Positions 1 to 9,421 are shown, counted from the first letter of the stretch. The stretch is DNA of 64,000 nt from Micromonospora cathayae (GCF_028993575.1 NZ_CP118615.1:4369001-4433000), one strand, 5' to 3'. Notes: generated by a model from the sequence alone, not told the origin. Translations and numbers: made by a program.

Positions 1-80
1 GCCACGTTCGGATCCTAGTCGGATCGTCGGTGGTGCGTGGTCCGGCGGACACGCCACCCGGCGCGGAATCCGGCCGGGGT

Positions 81-93
81 CGAAAAGGTTTCG
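81..93. promoter_or_regulatory. LacI-type operator-like inverted repeat
   Basis: CGAAA-AGG-TTTCG is an inverted repeat with a 3-nt spacer. It matches the motif family found before the LacI genes and the ABC importer in this window. It lies about 440 bases before the protease gene, so it may be a distal operator or belong to the promoter of that transcript. Confidence 0.45.
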
Positions 94-224
94 AAGTCGT
101 CGACATTCTCAAGACATTGAGGTGCGTCGTTTCTGATTCCGGATTCGGTGCGGGATGGACAGAGCAGCAGGTCTCGGTGTTGTCGATCAGGAAAGACGCC
201 GGCGTTGGCTCGATGGACAGCTTG

Positions 225-239
225 CCGAAAAGCTTTCCG
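225..239. promoter_or_regulatory. LacI-type operator-like inverted repeat, second site
   Basis: CCGAAA-AGC-TTTCCG is one base off a perfect inverted repeat. It is preceded by GACAGCTTG, close to the GACATCTTG that precedes the boxes at 6755 and 9142. This shared context makes it a better operator candidate than an isolated palindrome would be. Confidence 0.5.
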
Positions 240-530
240 TCCGGCATGGTGCTTTCAGGCATTGAGGTGGGTCACTTGAAGGATTGGGCGGGGCAGGCGT
301 CGTCCGTCCGGTCGACGCCACCGGCGGCCAGTCGCCGGCCCGGGGACCGGTGCCGCGCGGTCACCCTCCGGCCCGCCTGCTGCGGCGTGGGCAGCCGCGG
401 CGCTCCTCCGGAGAAGCGGCGTGGGCAGCCGCAGCTTCCGCTCGGAACGGCTCCGGGTCGGACGGGCACCGACCTGACCGCATTCACCGAGGAAACCGAC
501 AGTCAACCGAACACCGTGAAAGGAGAGAGG

Positions 531-1826
531 ATGACCTGGCACCGACGGGCCGCGACGGCGATCGCGGCCCTGGCCCTGTTCACCTCCTATCTGCTGGTCG
601 CCGGCACGGCACAGGCCGCGCCCGGTGACAATCTCGCCTGGACGGCCACCGCCACGGCCTCCTACACCTCGTCGTGGGAGAGCGTGACGGCGGTCAACGA
701 CGGGATCGACCCGCCCCGCTCGAACGACACCACCAACCCCCGGTGGGGCACCTGGCCGCAGACCGGCACCCACTGGGTCGAGCTGACCTGGCCCACCGCC
801 CAGACCATCCGGGCGGTGGACGCCTACTTCTTCGACGACCAGGGGGGAGTCCGCCTACCGTCCACCTGGCGGGTGCAGTCCTGGTCCGGTAGCGCCTTCG
901 CCGACGTCCCGGGCGCCAGCGGCTACCCGGTGGCCGCCGACCGGTACAACCGGGTGACGTTCACCGCCGTCACCACCACCCGCCTGCGGGTGCAGTTGAC
1001 CTCCAACGGCACCGCCTCGGTCGGGCTGCTGGAGGTCAAGGCGCACACCGACCCGCCCACCACGAACCCGCCGCCGACCAGCGGGTGGAACCCGCCGGCC
1101 AACCTGGTGCAGCCGCTGGGCGAGGTGTGGCAGCACGTGGAGCAGACGTACAACAACGGCAACCTGTACGGGTTCCGCAACTACGGCTGGGACCAGGTGA
1201 TGGCCAACCGGGGTTACCTGAACTTCTGTGTCCGATGGGACTCGTCGGCGTCGGTGACCGCGGCGCAGCGGGACCAGATCCACGCCGCGCTGGCCCGGCA
1301 GTACAAGAAGTGGTTCGACACCCTGGCCGGGCACAACGCGTGGCCGTACACCGAGGTGCCGGTGCGGGTCGTCGGGTGGGCGGTCCGGGACCGGGCCCAG
1401 TTGCAGTGGTCGGACACCTCCGTGGACATCTACGTGGGCGACATCCGGGAGAACGCGCCGCAGTGCTCCGAGCCGTGCGGGCGGTTCTTCAACCAGAACG
1501 GGCAGTACCCGAACTGTCCCGGCGGGGTCGCCCGGCACTACGACCAGTCGCTGTGGCTGACCGACGGCTTCGCCGGCGGCGCGGGTGGTGACTGGGGCCA
1601 GCGGGTGGGCCGCGAGTACTTCATGAACAACATCAACGCCGCCAACATGCACATCCTGCTGCACGAGATGGGCCACACCTTCGGCCTCGACGACTTCTAC
1701 GACTGGACCCCCACCGGCGTCGGCGGGTTCCTGATGAAGGCCGGCAGCGCCAGCCAGATCACCGAGTTCGACACCTGGATGTTCCGCGACTGGTGGCGGC
1801 ACCTGAAGAGCCGCTACGGCTACTGA
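531..1826 (+). CDS. Secreted metzincin-like zinc protease with N-terminal discoidin (F5/8C) module
   Basis: The protein has 431 residues. A signal peptide of about 32 residues ends in TAQA. A discoidin-like F5/8 type C module follows (about residues 33-170), then a Pro/Thr linker and a protease domain. The zinc motif HEMGHTFGLDD places H378, E379, H382 and D388 in a HExxHxxGxxD signature, as in snapalysin-type M7 and related metzincins; a methionine follows downstream in FLMKAG. Snapalysins are much smaller and lack the carbohydrate module. The start is fixed by AAAGGAGAGAGG just upstream. The discoidin module is almost the same as the last module of the glycosidase at 3360-6647, so protease and glycosidases probably bind the same material outside the cell. 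The exact peptidase family is uncertain. Confidence 0.8.
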   Translation: MTWHRRAATAIAALALFTSYLLVAGTAQAAPGDNLAWTATATASYTSSWESVTAVNDGIDPPRSNDTTNPRWGTWPQTGTHWVELTWPTAQTIRAVDAYFFDDQGGVRLPSTWRVQSWSGSAFADVPGASGYPVAADRYNRVTFTAVTTTRLRVQLTSNGTASVGLLEVKAHTDPPTTNPPPTSGWNPPANLVQPLGEVWQHVEQTYNNGNLYGFRNYGWDQVMANRGYLNFCVRWDSSASVTAAQRDQIHAALARQYKKWFDTLAGHNAWPYTEVPVRVVGWAVRDRAQLQWSDTSVDIYVGDIRENAPQCSEPCGRFFNQNGQYPNCPGGVARHYDQSLWLTDGFAGGAGGDWGQRVGREYFMNNINAANMHILLHEMGHTFGLDDFYDWTPTGVGGFLMKAGSASQITEFDTWMFRDWWRHLKSRYGY

Positions 1827-1923
1827 CCACCGCCGGGGCCGTCGGCCGGCTCACCACCGGCCGGCGGCCCGCCGGTCCCGCGACACCGGTGCCCGTCCCC
1901 CTCCCACCCCGACAGGAGACACC

Positions 1924-3363
1924 GTGCGACGACGTCCCCTCCTCCGCGGCCTGGCCGCCGGCTGCGCGGCGGTGCTCGCCGCGAGCCTGGCGCCCGTGCC
2001 ACCCGCCTCCGCCGCCAACCCCGTCATCACCACCGTCTACACCGCCGACCCCGCCCCCCTCGTGGTCGGCAACACGATGTACGTCTACGCCGGCCGGGAC
2101 GAGGCCCCCACCGGCGGCACCAACTTCGTCATGCGCGAGTGGCACGTGCTGTCGACCACCGACGCGGCGAACTGGACCCACCACGGCGCGCGGGCCACCA
2201 TCGGCACCTTCCCGTGGGCCGGGGCGGACGCCTGGGCCAGCGAGGTGGAGTACCGCAACGGCAGGTACTACTGGTACACCTCGGTCAACGGCAACGGTCC
2301 CGGCTGGATGAACATCGGCGTCGCCGTCGCCGACAGCCCGCTCGGCCCGTTCACCGACGCCAAGGGTGGCCCGCTGATCAGCGACAGCACCCCGAACTCC
2401 TCGCCGCTGAACATTGATCCGACGGTCTTCGTCGACGACGACGGTCAGGCGTACCTCTACTGGGGCGGCTACTGGGGACCCCGGGCGGTCCGGCTGGCCG
2501 CCAACATGATCGACACGGTCGGTCCGGTGACCACCCCGCAGGGACTCAGCAACTTCTGGGAAGCGCCGTTCATGTTCAAACGCAACGGCCTCTACTACAT
2601 GATCTACGCGGCGAACGACACCCAGGGCTGCGTCACCTCGTCCAGCTACGCCTGCCAGCGGTACGCCACCGCGACCAACCCGATGGGCCCGTGGACCCAC
2701 CGGGGCGTGGTGCTCGGTCAGGTCTCCTCGACCACCAACCACGCCGGCGTGGCGCAGCTCAACGGCCAGTGGTACATGGTCTACCACAACGCCGACGCCC
2801 CCGGCGGCGGCAACTTCCGCCGGTCGGTCGCCGTCGACCGGATGTACTTCAACGCCGACGGCAGCATCGTGCCGGTGGTGCAGACCCGCACCGGTCCGCC
2901 ACCCAACCCCGGCGGCGGCCAACCACCGGCCGGCACCAACCTGGCGACGTCGGCCACCGCCAGCACCTCGTACGTGTCCCCCTGGGAGAACCTGGCCGCG
3001 GTCAACGACGGCGCGCAGCCGGCCAGCTCCGCCGACCGCGGCAACCCGGTCTACGGCAACTGGCCCGAGCAGGGCACCCAGTGGATCGAGTACCGGTGGC
3101 CCACCGCGCAGACCATCGACCGCACCGCCACCTACTGGTTCGACGACGACCAGGGCATCGACCTGCCCGCCTCCTGCCGGGTGCAGTACTGGAACGGCAG
3201 CGCCTACGTCGACGTGCCCGGCCAGTCGGCCTGCGGGGTCGCCGGGAACAGCTACAACGTCACCACGTTCGGCCCGGTGACCACCTCCCGGCTGCGGCTG
3301 TCCATCACCGCGCGGACCGGCTCCTCCACCGGGGTCCTCGAGTGGATGGCGTTGCAGCCATGA
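1924..3363 (+). CDS. Secreted GH43 family glycosidase with C-terminal discoidin module
   Basis: The 479-residue protein starts at GTG 1924 behind CAGGAGAC. It has a signal peptide ending near PASA (residue 30). A five-bladed GH43-type domain spans about residues 33-325, with the expected acidic residues visible: D42 in ADPAP (general base), D165 in NIDPT (pKa modulator) and E213 in FWEAP (general acid). A discoidin-like module occupies about 335-479. GH43 members act mostly on alpha-L-arabinofuranosides, xylosides or galactans; substrate cannot be read from sequence alone. The stop overlaps the next ATG by ATGA, so the two are translationally coupled. Confidence 0.85.
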   Translation: MRRRPLLRGLAAGCAAVLAASLAPVPPASAANPVITTVYTADPAPLVVGNTMYVYAGRDEAPTGGTNFVMREWHVLSTTDAANWTHHGARATIGTFPWAGADAWASEVEYRNGRYYWYTSVNGNGPGWMNIGVAVADSPLGPFTDAKGGPLISDSTPNSSPLNIDPTVFVDDDGQAYLYWGGYWGPRAVRLAANMIDTVGPVTTPQGLSNFWEAPFMFKRNGLYYMIYAANDTQGCVTSSSYACQRYATATNPMGPWTHRGVVLGQVSSTTNHAGVAQLNGQWYMVYHNADAPGGGNFRRSVAVDRMYFNADGSIVPVVQTRTGPPPNPGGGQPPAGTNLATSATASTSYVSPWENLAAVNDGAQPASSADRGNPVYGNWPEQGTQWIEYRWPTAQTIDRTATYWFDDDQGIDLPASCRVQYWNGSAYVDVPGQSACGVAGNSYNVTTFGPVTTSRLRLSITARTGSSTGVLEWMALQP

Positions 3364-6300
3364 ACCGGATCCCACGGCTGCGGCCGGCCCTGGCCGCGTT
3401 CGTCACCACCACCCTGCTGGCCGGCACCCTCGCCGTCACCACCGGCGGCCCGGCGCACGCCGCGCAGACCATCGGCTACCCCACCTTCTCCGGGCCGGCC
3501 GTGCCGGCCCCACCGGTCGGCTACTCCACCGGCAACACCATGCAGGCCATCTACGACGCCGAGCGCGGCGGCACCGACTTCTGGCTGGACCGGCTGCTGG
3601 CCCGGCCGGGCAACGACCCCGCCGGCCCCTGGCTGATGACCCGGGGCCGGGGCCTGTTCATGTACACCCACGACCCGGCGGTGATCGGCTTCGGCGGCAA
3701 CACCGCCTACTGGGACAACATCTCCAGCCAGCACGCGTACGCCGTCACCGTCGGCACGGGCACGCTGACCGAGCAGGTGGCCCAGCGCTGGCAGGCGCCC
3801 AGCCACTGGCGCAGCATCCACACCGGCGGGAACCTGCGGGTGGCCGTCACGAAGTTCATCACCGCGCAGAACGTGGCGGTGACCAACCTGACCGTCACCA
3901 ACACCGGCACCACCGGCAGCACCGTCGCCCTGCGGGTCACCTCGCCGTACGCCACCGGCGGCAGTGGCAGCGAGCTGACCGGCAGCCGGCAGGTGAAGAA
4001 CGGCCTGACCACCATCCGACCGCGGCTGTCCGGGGACGGGTTCACCGTCAGCGGCGGCGGCCTGAGCCGCTCGGTCACCCTGGCCGCCGGCCAGAGCGTC
4101 ACCACGAAGGTGCAGCTGGGCGTCGTCACCGACGAGATCCCCGAGTCGGCCACCGAGTACGCCAGCTACCGTGACGCCACCCCGGCGGACGCCTTCGCCA
4201 CCCACGTGCGGGCGTACCACCGCTGGTGGGCCGAGAACGTGCCCTACCTCGACGTGCCCGACCCGGCCATCAAGAAGAACATCTACTACCGCTGGTGGCT
4301 GATGCGCTTCAACCACCTGGACGTCGACATCCCCGGCCAGGACTTCCAGTTCCCCACCTCGATCGAGGGGGTGACCGGGTACAACAACGCCATCGTGCTC
4401 ACCCAGCCGATGCACGTCGACGACCTGAAGTACCTGCGCGACCCGGTCTACTCGTACGGGCCGTGGCTGTCGGTCGGGCAGTCGTCGGCCAACGGCCGGT
4501 ACATGGACAACCCCGGTGACCCGGAGAACTGGTCCAACAGCTACACCCAGTACCTCTCCGAGGCGGCCTGGCGGGCGTACCAGCTGCACGGCGGGCAGCC
4601 GGCGATGCTGCGCAACCTCGCCCGCTACGCCGAGAGCGACGTCAAGGGCCAGCTCGCCACCTACGACACCGACGGCAACGGGGTGATCGAGTACGACTGG
4701 GGGGCGATGACCGGCAACGACGCCGACGCGGTGTCGTTCGACTGGCGGGCCGGCAGGCTGGACCGCGCCGAAGGGGCGTACGTCTACAGCAACGCCCTGG
4801 CCGCCGCGCAGGCGTACGCGGTGTTGGGCGACACGGCCAAGGCCGACGAGCTGCGGGCCCTGGCGAACCGGGTCCGCGACGGCATCGTCGGCGTGCTGTG
4901 GAACCCGAGCCGGCGGCTGCTGGAGCACCGGCACGTCGCCACCGACACCCACGTACCGTGGAAGGAGATCAACAACTACTACCCGTACGCCGTCGGGCTG
5001 ATGCCGAACACCGCCACCTACCGCGAGGCGCTGCGGCTGTTCGACGACCCGGCCGAGTACCCGATCTTCCCCTTCTACACCGCCAACCAGCGGGACAAGG
5101 CCGCCGCTGCCGCCGCCGGCCACCCCGGCAGCAACAACTTCTCCACCATCAACTCGACGGTCCAGTTCCGGCTCTACTCGTCGGTGCTGCGCAACTACCC
5201 GAACCAGTGGATGACCGCCGAGCACTACAAGAAGCTGCTCTACTGGAACACCTGGGCGCAGTACGTCGACGGCAACACCCAGTGGCCGGACGCCAACGAG
5301 TTCTGGTCCAACTGGAACGGCTCGTCGATCACCTACCGGTCCTGGATCCACCACAACATCCTCGGCAGCAGTAACTGGACGGTGATCGAGGACGTCGCCG
5401 GCCTGCGGCCACGCACCGACAACACCATCGAGCTGCACCCGATCGACATCGGCTGGTCCCACTTCGCGGTCAACAACCTGCGCTACCGCAACGCCGACCT
5501 GAGCGTGGTCTGGGACGACCCGGCGGACGGGGTCACCCGGTACCCGGGCGTCCCGCAGGGCTACTCGATCTATCTGAACGGCAACCGGGTCGCCACCGTG
5601 GACCGGCTCACCCAGGTCCGCTACGACCCGGCCACCGGCACGGTCACCCTGCCCGCCGGCGGCACCACCACGTTCAGCGCCGCCTTCGCCGGCCTGCAAC
5701 TGCCACAGCAGGTCGGCCACACCAGCGCCCGGATGGTGGACATGTTCGCCAAGGCCGGGGTCGACCTGACCTCCACCACGCCGAACCTGGCCCAGGGCGC
5801 GACGACCTCGGCGTCGTACACCGCCGCCGGCACCGCCACCGGCGCGGCGGTCGACGGGTTCCCCACCAACGCGCCGATCTGGGGCAGCGCCGGCTCGCCG
5901 AACGCCACCGACTGGTACGAGGTCGACCTCGGCCAGAACCGGACCGTCGACGACGCCTGGGTCCACTTCCGGGACGACCGGGCCGGCAACCGCTACCGGG
6001 CACCGGCGTCGTACACCGTGCAGTACTGGAACGGCACCGCCTGGGCGGCCGTCGCGAACCAGGTGAGAACGCCGGCGACGCCGCGGGCGAACCACAACCG
6101 GGTCCGCTTCACCCCGGTCACCGCCCGACGCCTGCGGGTGCAGGTGACCCACGCGTCGGGCTTCCGTACCGGCCTGACCGAGGTCAAGCTGTACGGCCGG
6201 GGCGGCGCACCGCCGCCGTCGCCGGGGAACCTGGCCGGTGCGGCGAGCCCCTCGGCGTCGTACACCTCGCCCTGGGAGACGGTGGCCGCGCTCAACGACG

Positions 6301-6647
6301 GCGTCGATCCGCCGTCGTCGAACGACACCACCAATCCCCGCTGGGGCACCTGGCCGGAGACCGGCCCGCAGTGGGCGGAGCTGACCTGGCCGACGGCCCA
6401 GACGCTGCGCTCGGCCGAGGTGTACTTCTTCGACGACACCGGTGGCGTGCGGCTACCGTCGTCCTGGCGGTTGCAGTACTGGACCGGTACGTCCTACGTC
6501 GACGTGCCGGGGGCCAGCGGCTATCCCACCCTGCCGCACCGGTACAACCGGGTCACCTTCCCGGCGGTGAGCACCTCTCGGCTGCGGGTGGCCCTGGAAC
6601 ACGGCACGAGTTCGGTCGGCCTGTTGGAGATCAGGGCGACCGGCTGA
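3360..6647 (+). CDS. Large secreted (alpha/alpha)6 glycoside hydrolase with two discoidin modules
   Basis: The 1095-residue protein starts at the ATG overlapping the previous stop. A signal peptide ends near AHA (residue 33). Residues 35-790 resemble six-hairpin enzymes of the GH63 / mannosylglycerate-hydrolase-like (MGH1-like) type, rich in aromatic YRWW and YTANQ motifs. A conserved GNDADAVSF segment sits near residue 452. Two discoidin modules follow at about 807-950 and 955-1095; the last is nearly the same as the module on the protease at 531. The paralogue at 14821 keeps GNDADA, SNNFS and the aromatic motifs. Specificity is unknown; in this setting a beta-L-arabinooligosaccharide-releasing role, like that of GH121 HypBA2, is a guess. 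Confidence 0.75.
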   Translation: MNRIPRLRPALAAFVTTTLLAGTLAVTTGGPAHAAQTIGYPTFSGPAVPAPPVGYSTGNTMQAIYDAERGGTDFWLDRLLARPGNDPAGPWLMTRGRGLFMYTHDPAVIGFGGNTAYWDNISSQHAYAVTVGTGTLTEQVAQRWQAPSHWRSIHTGGNLRVAVTKFITAQNVAVTNLTVTNTGTTGSTVALRVTSPYATGGSGSELTGSRQVKNGLTTIRPRLSGDGFTVSGGGLSRSVTLAAGQSVTTKVQLGVVTDEIPESATEYASYRDATPADAFATHVRAYHRWWAENVPYLDVPDPAIKKNIYYRWWLMRFNHLDVDIPGQDFQFPTSIEGVTGYNNAIVLTQPMHVDDLKYLRDPVYSYGPWLSVGQSSANGRYMDNPGDPENWSNSYTQYLSEAAWRAYQLHGGQPAMLRNLARYAESDVKGQLATYDTDGNGVIEYDWGAMTGNDADAVSFDWRAGRLDRAEGAYVYSNALAAAQAYAVLGDTAKADELRALANRVRDGIVGVLWNPSRRLLEHRHVATDTHVPWKEINNYYPYAVGLMPNTATYREALRLFDDPAEYPIFPFYTANQRDKAAAAAAGHPGSNNFSTINSTVQFRLYSSVLRNYPNQWMTAEHYKKLLYWNTWAQYVDGNTQWPDANEFWSNWNGSSITYRSWIHHNILGSSNWTVIEDVAGLRPRTDNTIELHPIDIGWSHFAVNNLRYRNADLSVVWDDPADGVTRYPGVPQGYSIYLNGNRVATVDRLTQVRYDPATGTVTLPAGGTTTFSAAFAGLQLPQQVGHTSARMVDMFAKAGVDLTSTTPNLAQGATTSASYTAAGTATGAAVDGFPTNAPIWGSAGSPNATDWYEVDLGQNRTVDDAWVHFRDDRAGNRYRAPASYTVQYWNGTAWAAVANQVRTPATPRANHNRVRFTPVTARRLRVQVTHASGFRTGLTEVKLYGRGGAPPPSPGNLAGAASPSASYTSPWETVAALNDGVDPPSSNDTTNPRWGTWPETGPQWAELTWPTAQTLRSAEVYFFDDTGGVRLPSSWRLQYWTGTSYVDVPGASGYPTLPHRYNRVTFPAVSTSRLRVALEHGTSSVGLLEIRATG

Positions 6648-6656
6648 CCCCGGCGA

Positions 6657-6693
6657 CCGGTGGTGGGCGGGCCCTCCGCCCGCCCACCACCGG
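6657..6693 (+). terminator. Strong intrinsic hairpin after the GH operon
   Basis: A perfect 15-bp stem (CCGGTGGTGGGCGGG paired with its complement) has a 7-nt loop and lies 9 bases after the stop at 6647. There is no long U-tract, as is common in GC-rich actinobacteria. Confidence 0.8.
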
Positions 6694-6707
6694 CGTGCCC
6701 TGCTGGC

Positions 6708-6721
6708 GGCAAACGTTTGCC
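6708..6721. promoter_or_regulatory. Perfect palindrome GGCAAACGTTTGCC, LacI-type operator candidate
   Basis: This 14-bp perfect palindrome has the central CG typical of LacI/GalR operators. It lies between the hairpin terminator and the first LacI gene. It differs from the CCGAAA-type boxes, so it may answer to a different regulator. Confidence 0.6.
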
Positions 6722-6754
6722 GGGGGTGTTGCGGATCTGTCGGTAATCACCTGG

Positions 6755-6778
6755 ACATCTTGCCGAAACCCTTTTCGG
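6755..6778. promoter_or_regulatory. CCGAAA-N4-TTTCGG operator box before the first LacI gene
   Basis: CCGAAA-CCCT-TTTCGG (6763-6778) is a perfect inverted repeat. The preceding GACATCTT extends it to a 24-base box that differs at one position from the box at 9142-9165 before the ABC importer. This near-identity over 24 bases, beyond the palindrome, argues for a real shared promoter/operator. It lies 60-76 bases before the preferred start of the LacI gene. Confidence 0.7.
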
Positions 6779-6838
6779 GGACCATCCTCAATGCCTGGGC
6801 ATGTTCGTCGGGGTCGAGCAGAGCGGGGTGTGGTCGAG

Positions 6839-7951
6839 GTGCACGGTCACCAGGTGTTGGACAGCCCACGGTCGGACAGGTCCGCCCGACGGTCCGGCCG
6901 CGCCATCATGCGCGACGTCGCCGAACTGGCCGGAGTGTCCACCCAGACGGTGTCCCGGGTCGTCAACCAGCACCCGTACGTCAACGACGACACCCGCCGA
7001 CGGGTGCTGATGGCGATGCGGGAACTGGACTACCACCCGAACCCGGCGGCGCGGGCACTGGTCACCCGACGCTCCGGCACGCTGGGCGTGATCGGCTACG
7101 ACAGCGCGCTCTTCGGGCCGATCTCCATGCTGTACGCGATCGAGGACGCGGCCCGCACCGCCGGGTACGTGGTGAGCGTCGCCAGCGTCCGTCACCTGGA
7201 CCGCCGGTCGGTGCTCGACGCGATCGACTGGCTACGCCAACAGTCGGTCGACGGGATCATCGCCATCGCCCCCAAACCGGCGCTGGCCGGCGCGCTGGCC
7301 GAGGCCCCGTCCGGGCTGGCCTGCGTGACCGTGGGCGGCGGCAGCACCGACGCGGTGCCGAGTGCGCGGATCGACAACGCCGAGGGCGCGCGGCTGGCCA
7401 CCCGGCACCTGCTCGACCTGGGGCACGCCACCGTGCACCACGTGGCCGGCCCGGACGACTGGCCGGAGGCGACCGAGCGGATCCGCGGCTGGCGCGAGGC
7501 GTTGCAGGCCGCCGGCCGACCGGTCCCTGCGGTGGTACCCGGTGACTGGAGCGCGCGGTCGGGTTTCGCGCAGGGCGGGCGGCTGTCGGCCGACCCGGGC
7601 GTCACGGCCGTCTTCTGCGCCAGCGACCAACAGGCCCTCGGGGTGCTCCGGGCGCTGCACGAGGCCGGTCGGCGGGTCCCCGAGGACGTCAGCGTGGTGG
7701 GTTTCGACGGCACCCTCGACAGTGCCCAGTTCCTGCCGCCGCTGACCACGGTGCGCCAGGACTTCACCGAACTCGGCCGGGCCAGTCTGGAACTCCTGCT
7801 GGCGCAACTCGACCGGGTCGAGGGCAGCCCGGTGCCGCGGCGGGAGCTGTCCCCGCCCGAGCTGGTGATCCGGGCCAGCACCGCGCCGGCACCCGGCACG
7901 CCCGACGTGGCCGGGACGCCCCGCCTGGCCGGTCGCGCCCGCCCCGCCTGA
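6839..7951 (+). CDS. LacI family transcriptional regulator (first of three)
   Basis: The LacI/GalR HTH MRDVAELAGVSTQTVSRV is followed by a periplasmic-binding-protein-like sensor domain and a low-complexity tail. GTG 6839 is chosen because GCGGGG sits about 8 bases upstream; ATG 6791 and ATG 6908 are also in frame, the last one abutting the HTH with no RBS. The regulator lies directly after the first GH operon and tail to tail with the second LacI gene. Its HTH (STQTVSRVVN) differs from that of LacI 2 and 3 (SVATASKA.NG), so its DNA target may also differ. Effector unknown; an arabinose-containing sugar is likely from context. Confidence 0.85.
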   Translation: MHGHQVLDSPRSDRSARRSGRAIMRDVAELAGVSTQTVSRVVNQHPYVNDDTRRRVLMAMRELDYHPNPAARALVTRRSGTLGVIGYDSALFGPISMLYAIEDAARTAGYVVSVASVRHLDRRSVLDAIDWLRQQSVDGIIAIAPKPALAGALAEAPSGLACVTVGGGSTDAVPSARIDNAEGARLATRHLLDLGHATVHHVAGPDDWPEATERIRGWREALQAAGRPVPAVVPGDWSARSGFAQGGRLSADPGVTAVFCASDQQALGVLRALHEAGRRVPEDVSVVGFDGTLDSAQFLPPLTTVRQDFTELGRASLELLLAQLDRVEGSPVPRRELSPPELVIRASTAPAPGTPDVAGTPRLAGRARPA

Positions 7952-7975
7952 CCGGCACCGCCGGCGACCGGGCGG

Positions 7976-9007
7976 TCAGGCGGGCTGACGGGGGAGCGCC
8001 GGGCCGGTGGACTCCCGGACGACGAGCCGGCCGTGCTGGCGGATCACCCCGGAGTTGGCGTGGCCGTCGAGGGCGGCCAGCAGATGGTTGACCGCGGTGG
8101 CGCCGAGTTGTTCGAGGTTGAGGTCGACGGTGGTCAACGGGGGCCGGCACTCCGCCGCGAAGTCCTCCCAGTTGTCGTAGCCGACGATCGCCACGTCCTC
8201 GGGGATCCGTCGACCCAGGTCCCGGAGGGCGTCGGCGACCCCGGCGGCGACCTGGTCGTTGCCGCAGAAGATCGCGTCCACATCGGGGCAGGCGGTCACC
8301 AGCAGCCGGGCCGCGTGCCGGCCCCACCGCTGCGACCACTCACCGAACAGCGGGTCGTGCGCCGGGGCGAGTCCCGCCTCGTGCAGGACCGTCCGGAGCC
8401 CGGCCGCCCGGTCCCGGGCCGCGCGGTAGCTGTCCGGTCCGGTGATGTGCCCGATCCGGCGTCGACCGTGCAGTACCAGGTACTCGGCGGCGAGCCGGGC
8501 CCCGCCCTCGTCGTCGGCGATGATCGACAGGTCGCGGGGGTCGGCCGACTCGGCGTAGGCGTAGACCACCGGGACGGGGATCTCCCGGGTCAGCGACGGG
8601 CTCAGGTCGTTGCTGTCGCCGACCACGATGAACCCGTCGACCTGGCGCGCCAGCAGGGTACGGATGTAGTGCTGGCGACGGATGGCGTCGCCGCGGGCGT
8701 CGCACAGCAGGACGGACATCTGTCCGTTGCCGAGGGCGTTCTCGGCGCCGAGCAGGATCGGCATCGAGAAGCGCCCGCCGAGTTCGTCGGTGAGCAGCCC
8801 GACCGTCCGGGTCCGGCCGGAGATCAGGCCGGACGCCAGCACGTTGGGCTGGAAACGGAGGTCGGCGGCCGCGCGCAGCACCCGTTCCCGGGTGTCGGCG
8901 GCGACCTCGGCCCGGCCGTTCAGCGCCTTCGACGCGGTGGCGACGGAGACACCGGCGCGGTTCGCCACGTCGCTCAGCGTCACGGACTGTGATCGTCGTC
9001 GCCCCAC
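7976..9007 (-). CDS. LacI family transcriptional regulator (second), divergent to the sugar ABC importer
   Basis: The 343-residue protein has the HTH TLSDVANRAGVSVATASKA and a sensor domain with the FCGNDQ and GYDNWEDF motifs of LacI/GalR repressors. GTG 9007 is preferred: GCGAAAGG lies just upstream on the minus strand, and only nine residues precede the HTH. The longer ATG start at 9061 has no ribosome site. The gene is divergent to the ABC importer at 9422 and is clearly paralogous to the third LacI at 28350 (shared LLTDELGGRFS / LLTSDLEGRFS and LCDARGDAIR). An operator-like repeat abuts its start codon, which suggests autoregulation. Confidence 0.88.
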   Translation of the reverse strand: MGRRRSQSVTLSDVANRAGVSVATASKALNGRAEVAADTRERVLRAAADLRFQPNVLASGLISGRTRTVGLLTDELGGRFSMPILLGAENALGNGQMSVLLCDARGDAIRRQHYIRTLLARQVDGFIVVGDSNDLSPSLTREIPVPVVYAYAESADPRDLSIIADDEGGARLAAEYLVLHGRRRIGHITGPDSYRAARDRAAGLRTVLHEAGLAPAHDPLFGEWSQRWGRHAARLLVTACPDVDAIFCGNDQVAAGVADALRDLGRRIPEDVAIVGYDNWEDFAAECRPPLTTVDLNLEQLGATAVNHLLAALDGHANSGVIRQHGRLVVRESTGPALPRQPA

Positions 9008-9020
9008 CGAAAGCCTTTCG
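9008..9020. promoter_or_regulatory. Operator-like repeat abutting the second LacI start
   Basis: CGAAA-GCC-TTTCG is an inverted repeat directly next to the GTG start at 9007 and overlaps the likely Shine-Dalgarno sequence. A half-site GGTTTCGG follows at 9024-9031. Binding here would block the gene's own translation-initiation region or promoter. Confidence 0.6.
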
Positions 9021-9141
9021 CAAGGTTTCGGGGTCCTCCGCTGTGGGTGGTCCCCGCTCATGTTGCGGCTAAGAGTAGAGCCCAGACCGGTTTCGGGGAA
9101 GCGGAAACAGCTACCGAGGCATCCTCAGGATTTACCCGTCC

Positions 9142-9166
9142 GACATCTTGCCGAAACCGTTTTCGT
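9142..9166. promoter_or_regulatory. CCGAAA-N4-TTTCG operator box before the ABC importer
   Basis: CCGAAA-CCGT-TTTCGT (9151-9166) is preceded by GACATCTTG, as at 6755. It lies in the 414-base divergent region between LacI 2 and the binding-protein gene, about 260 bases before the ATG at 9422, so the importer has a long leader. The rest of the region (9167-9421) shows no convincing gene. Confidence 0.7.
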
Positions 9167-9421
9167 GCGACACGCTAGCGGCGCGAAGTGACACGCAGCA
9201 CTCGATCGCCGCGATGCCGACTCCGGCGTACGAACTGTGCCGGTCCCGGCGGAAGGCGGAGACGCGATGGCAAGACCACGAGGCATCCCGCACCACCCGC
9301 ACCGGCGACCGTCCGCTGCCGTCCCACCCGCCAGGCGAACGAACGGCACACCCGCGCCGAGCCCTGGCGCACAGGGCCGCGCGACGGCTCCCACCGCACG
9401 ACGACCCCTAGGGAGAAGAAC

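Larger units (their letters stand above)
1..530. other. Upstream region of the first gene, no convincing CDS
   Basis: This leader of about 530 bases is open in the frame of the first gene, but that extension looks like shadow coding. A strong ribosome binding site (AAAGGAGAGAGG) sits just before the ATG at 531 and is followed at once by a signal peptide. The stretch holds two LacI-operator-like inverted repeats, listed separately. A third short element, GACATTCTCAAGACATTG near 100-117, resembles a direct repeat. Nothing else is recognisable. Confidence 0.5.

Noticed and set aside
30-530. N-terminal extension of the protease ORF
   Set aside because: A strong ribosome site and a signal peptide place the start at 531; the extension has no family similarity and overlaps operator-like repeats.
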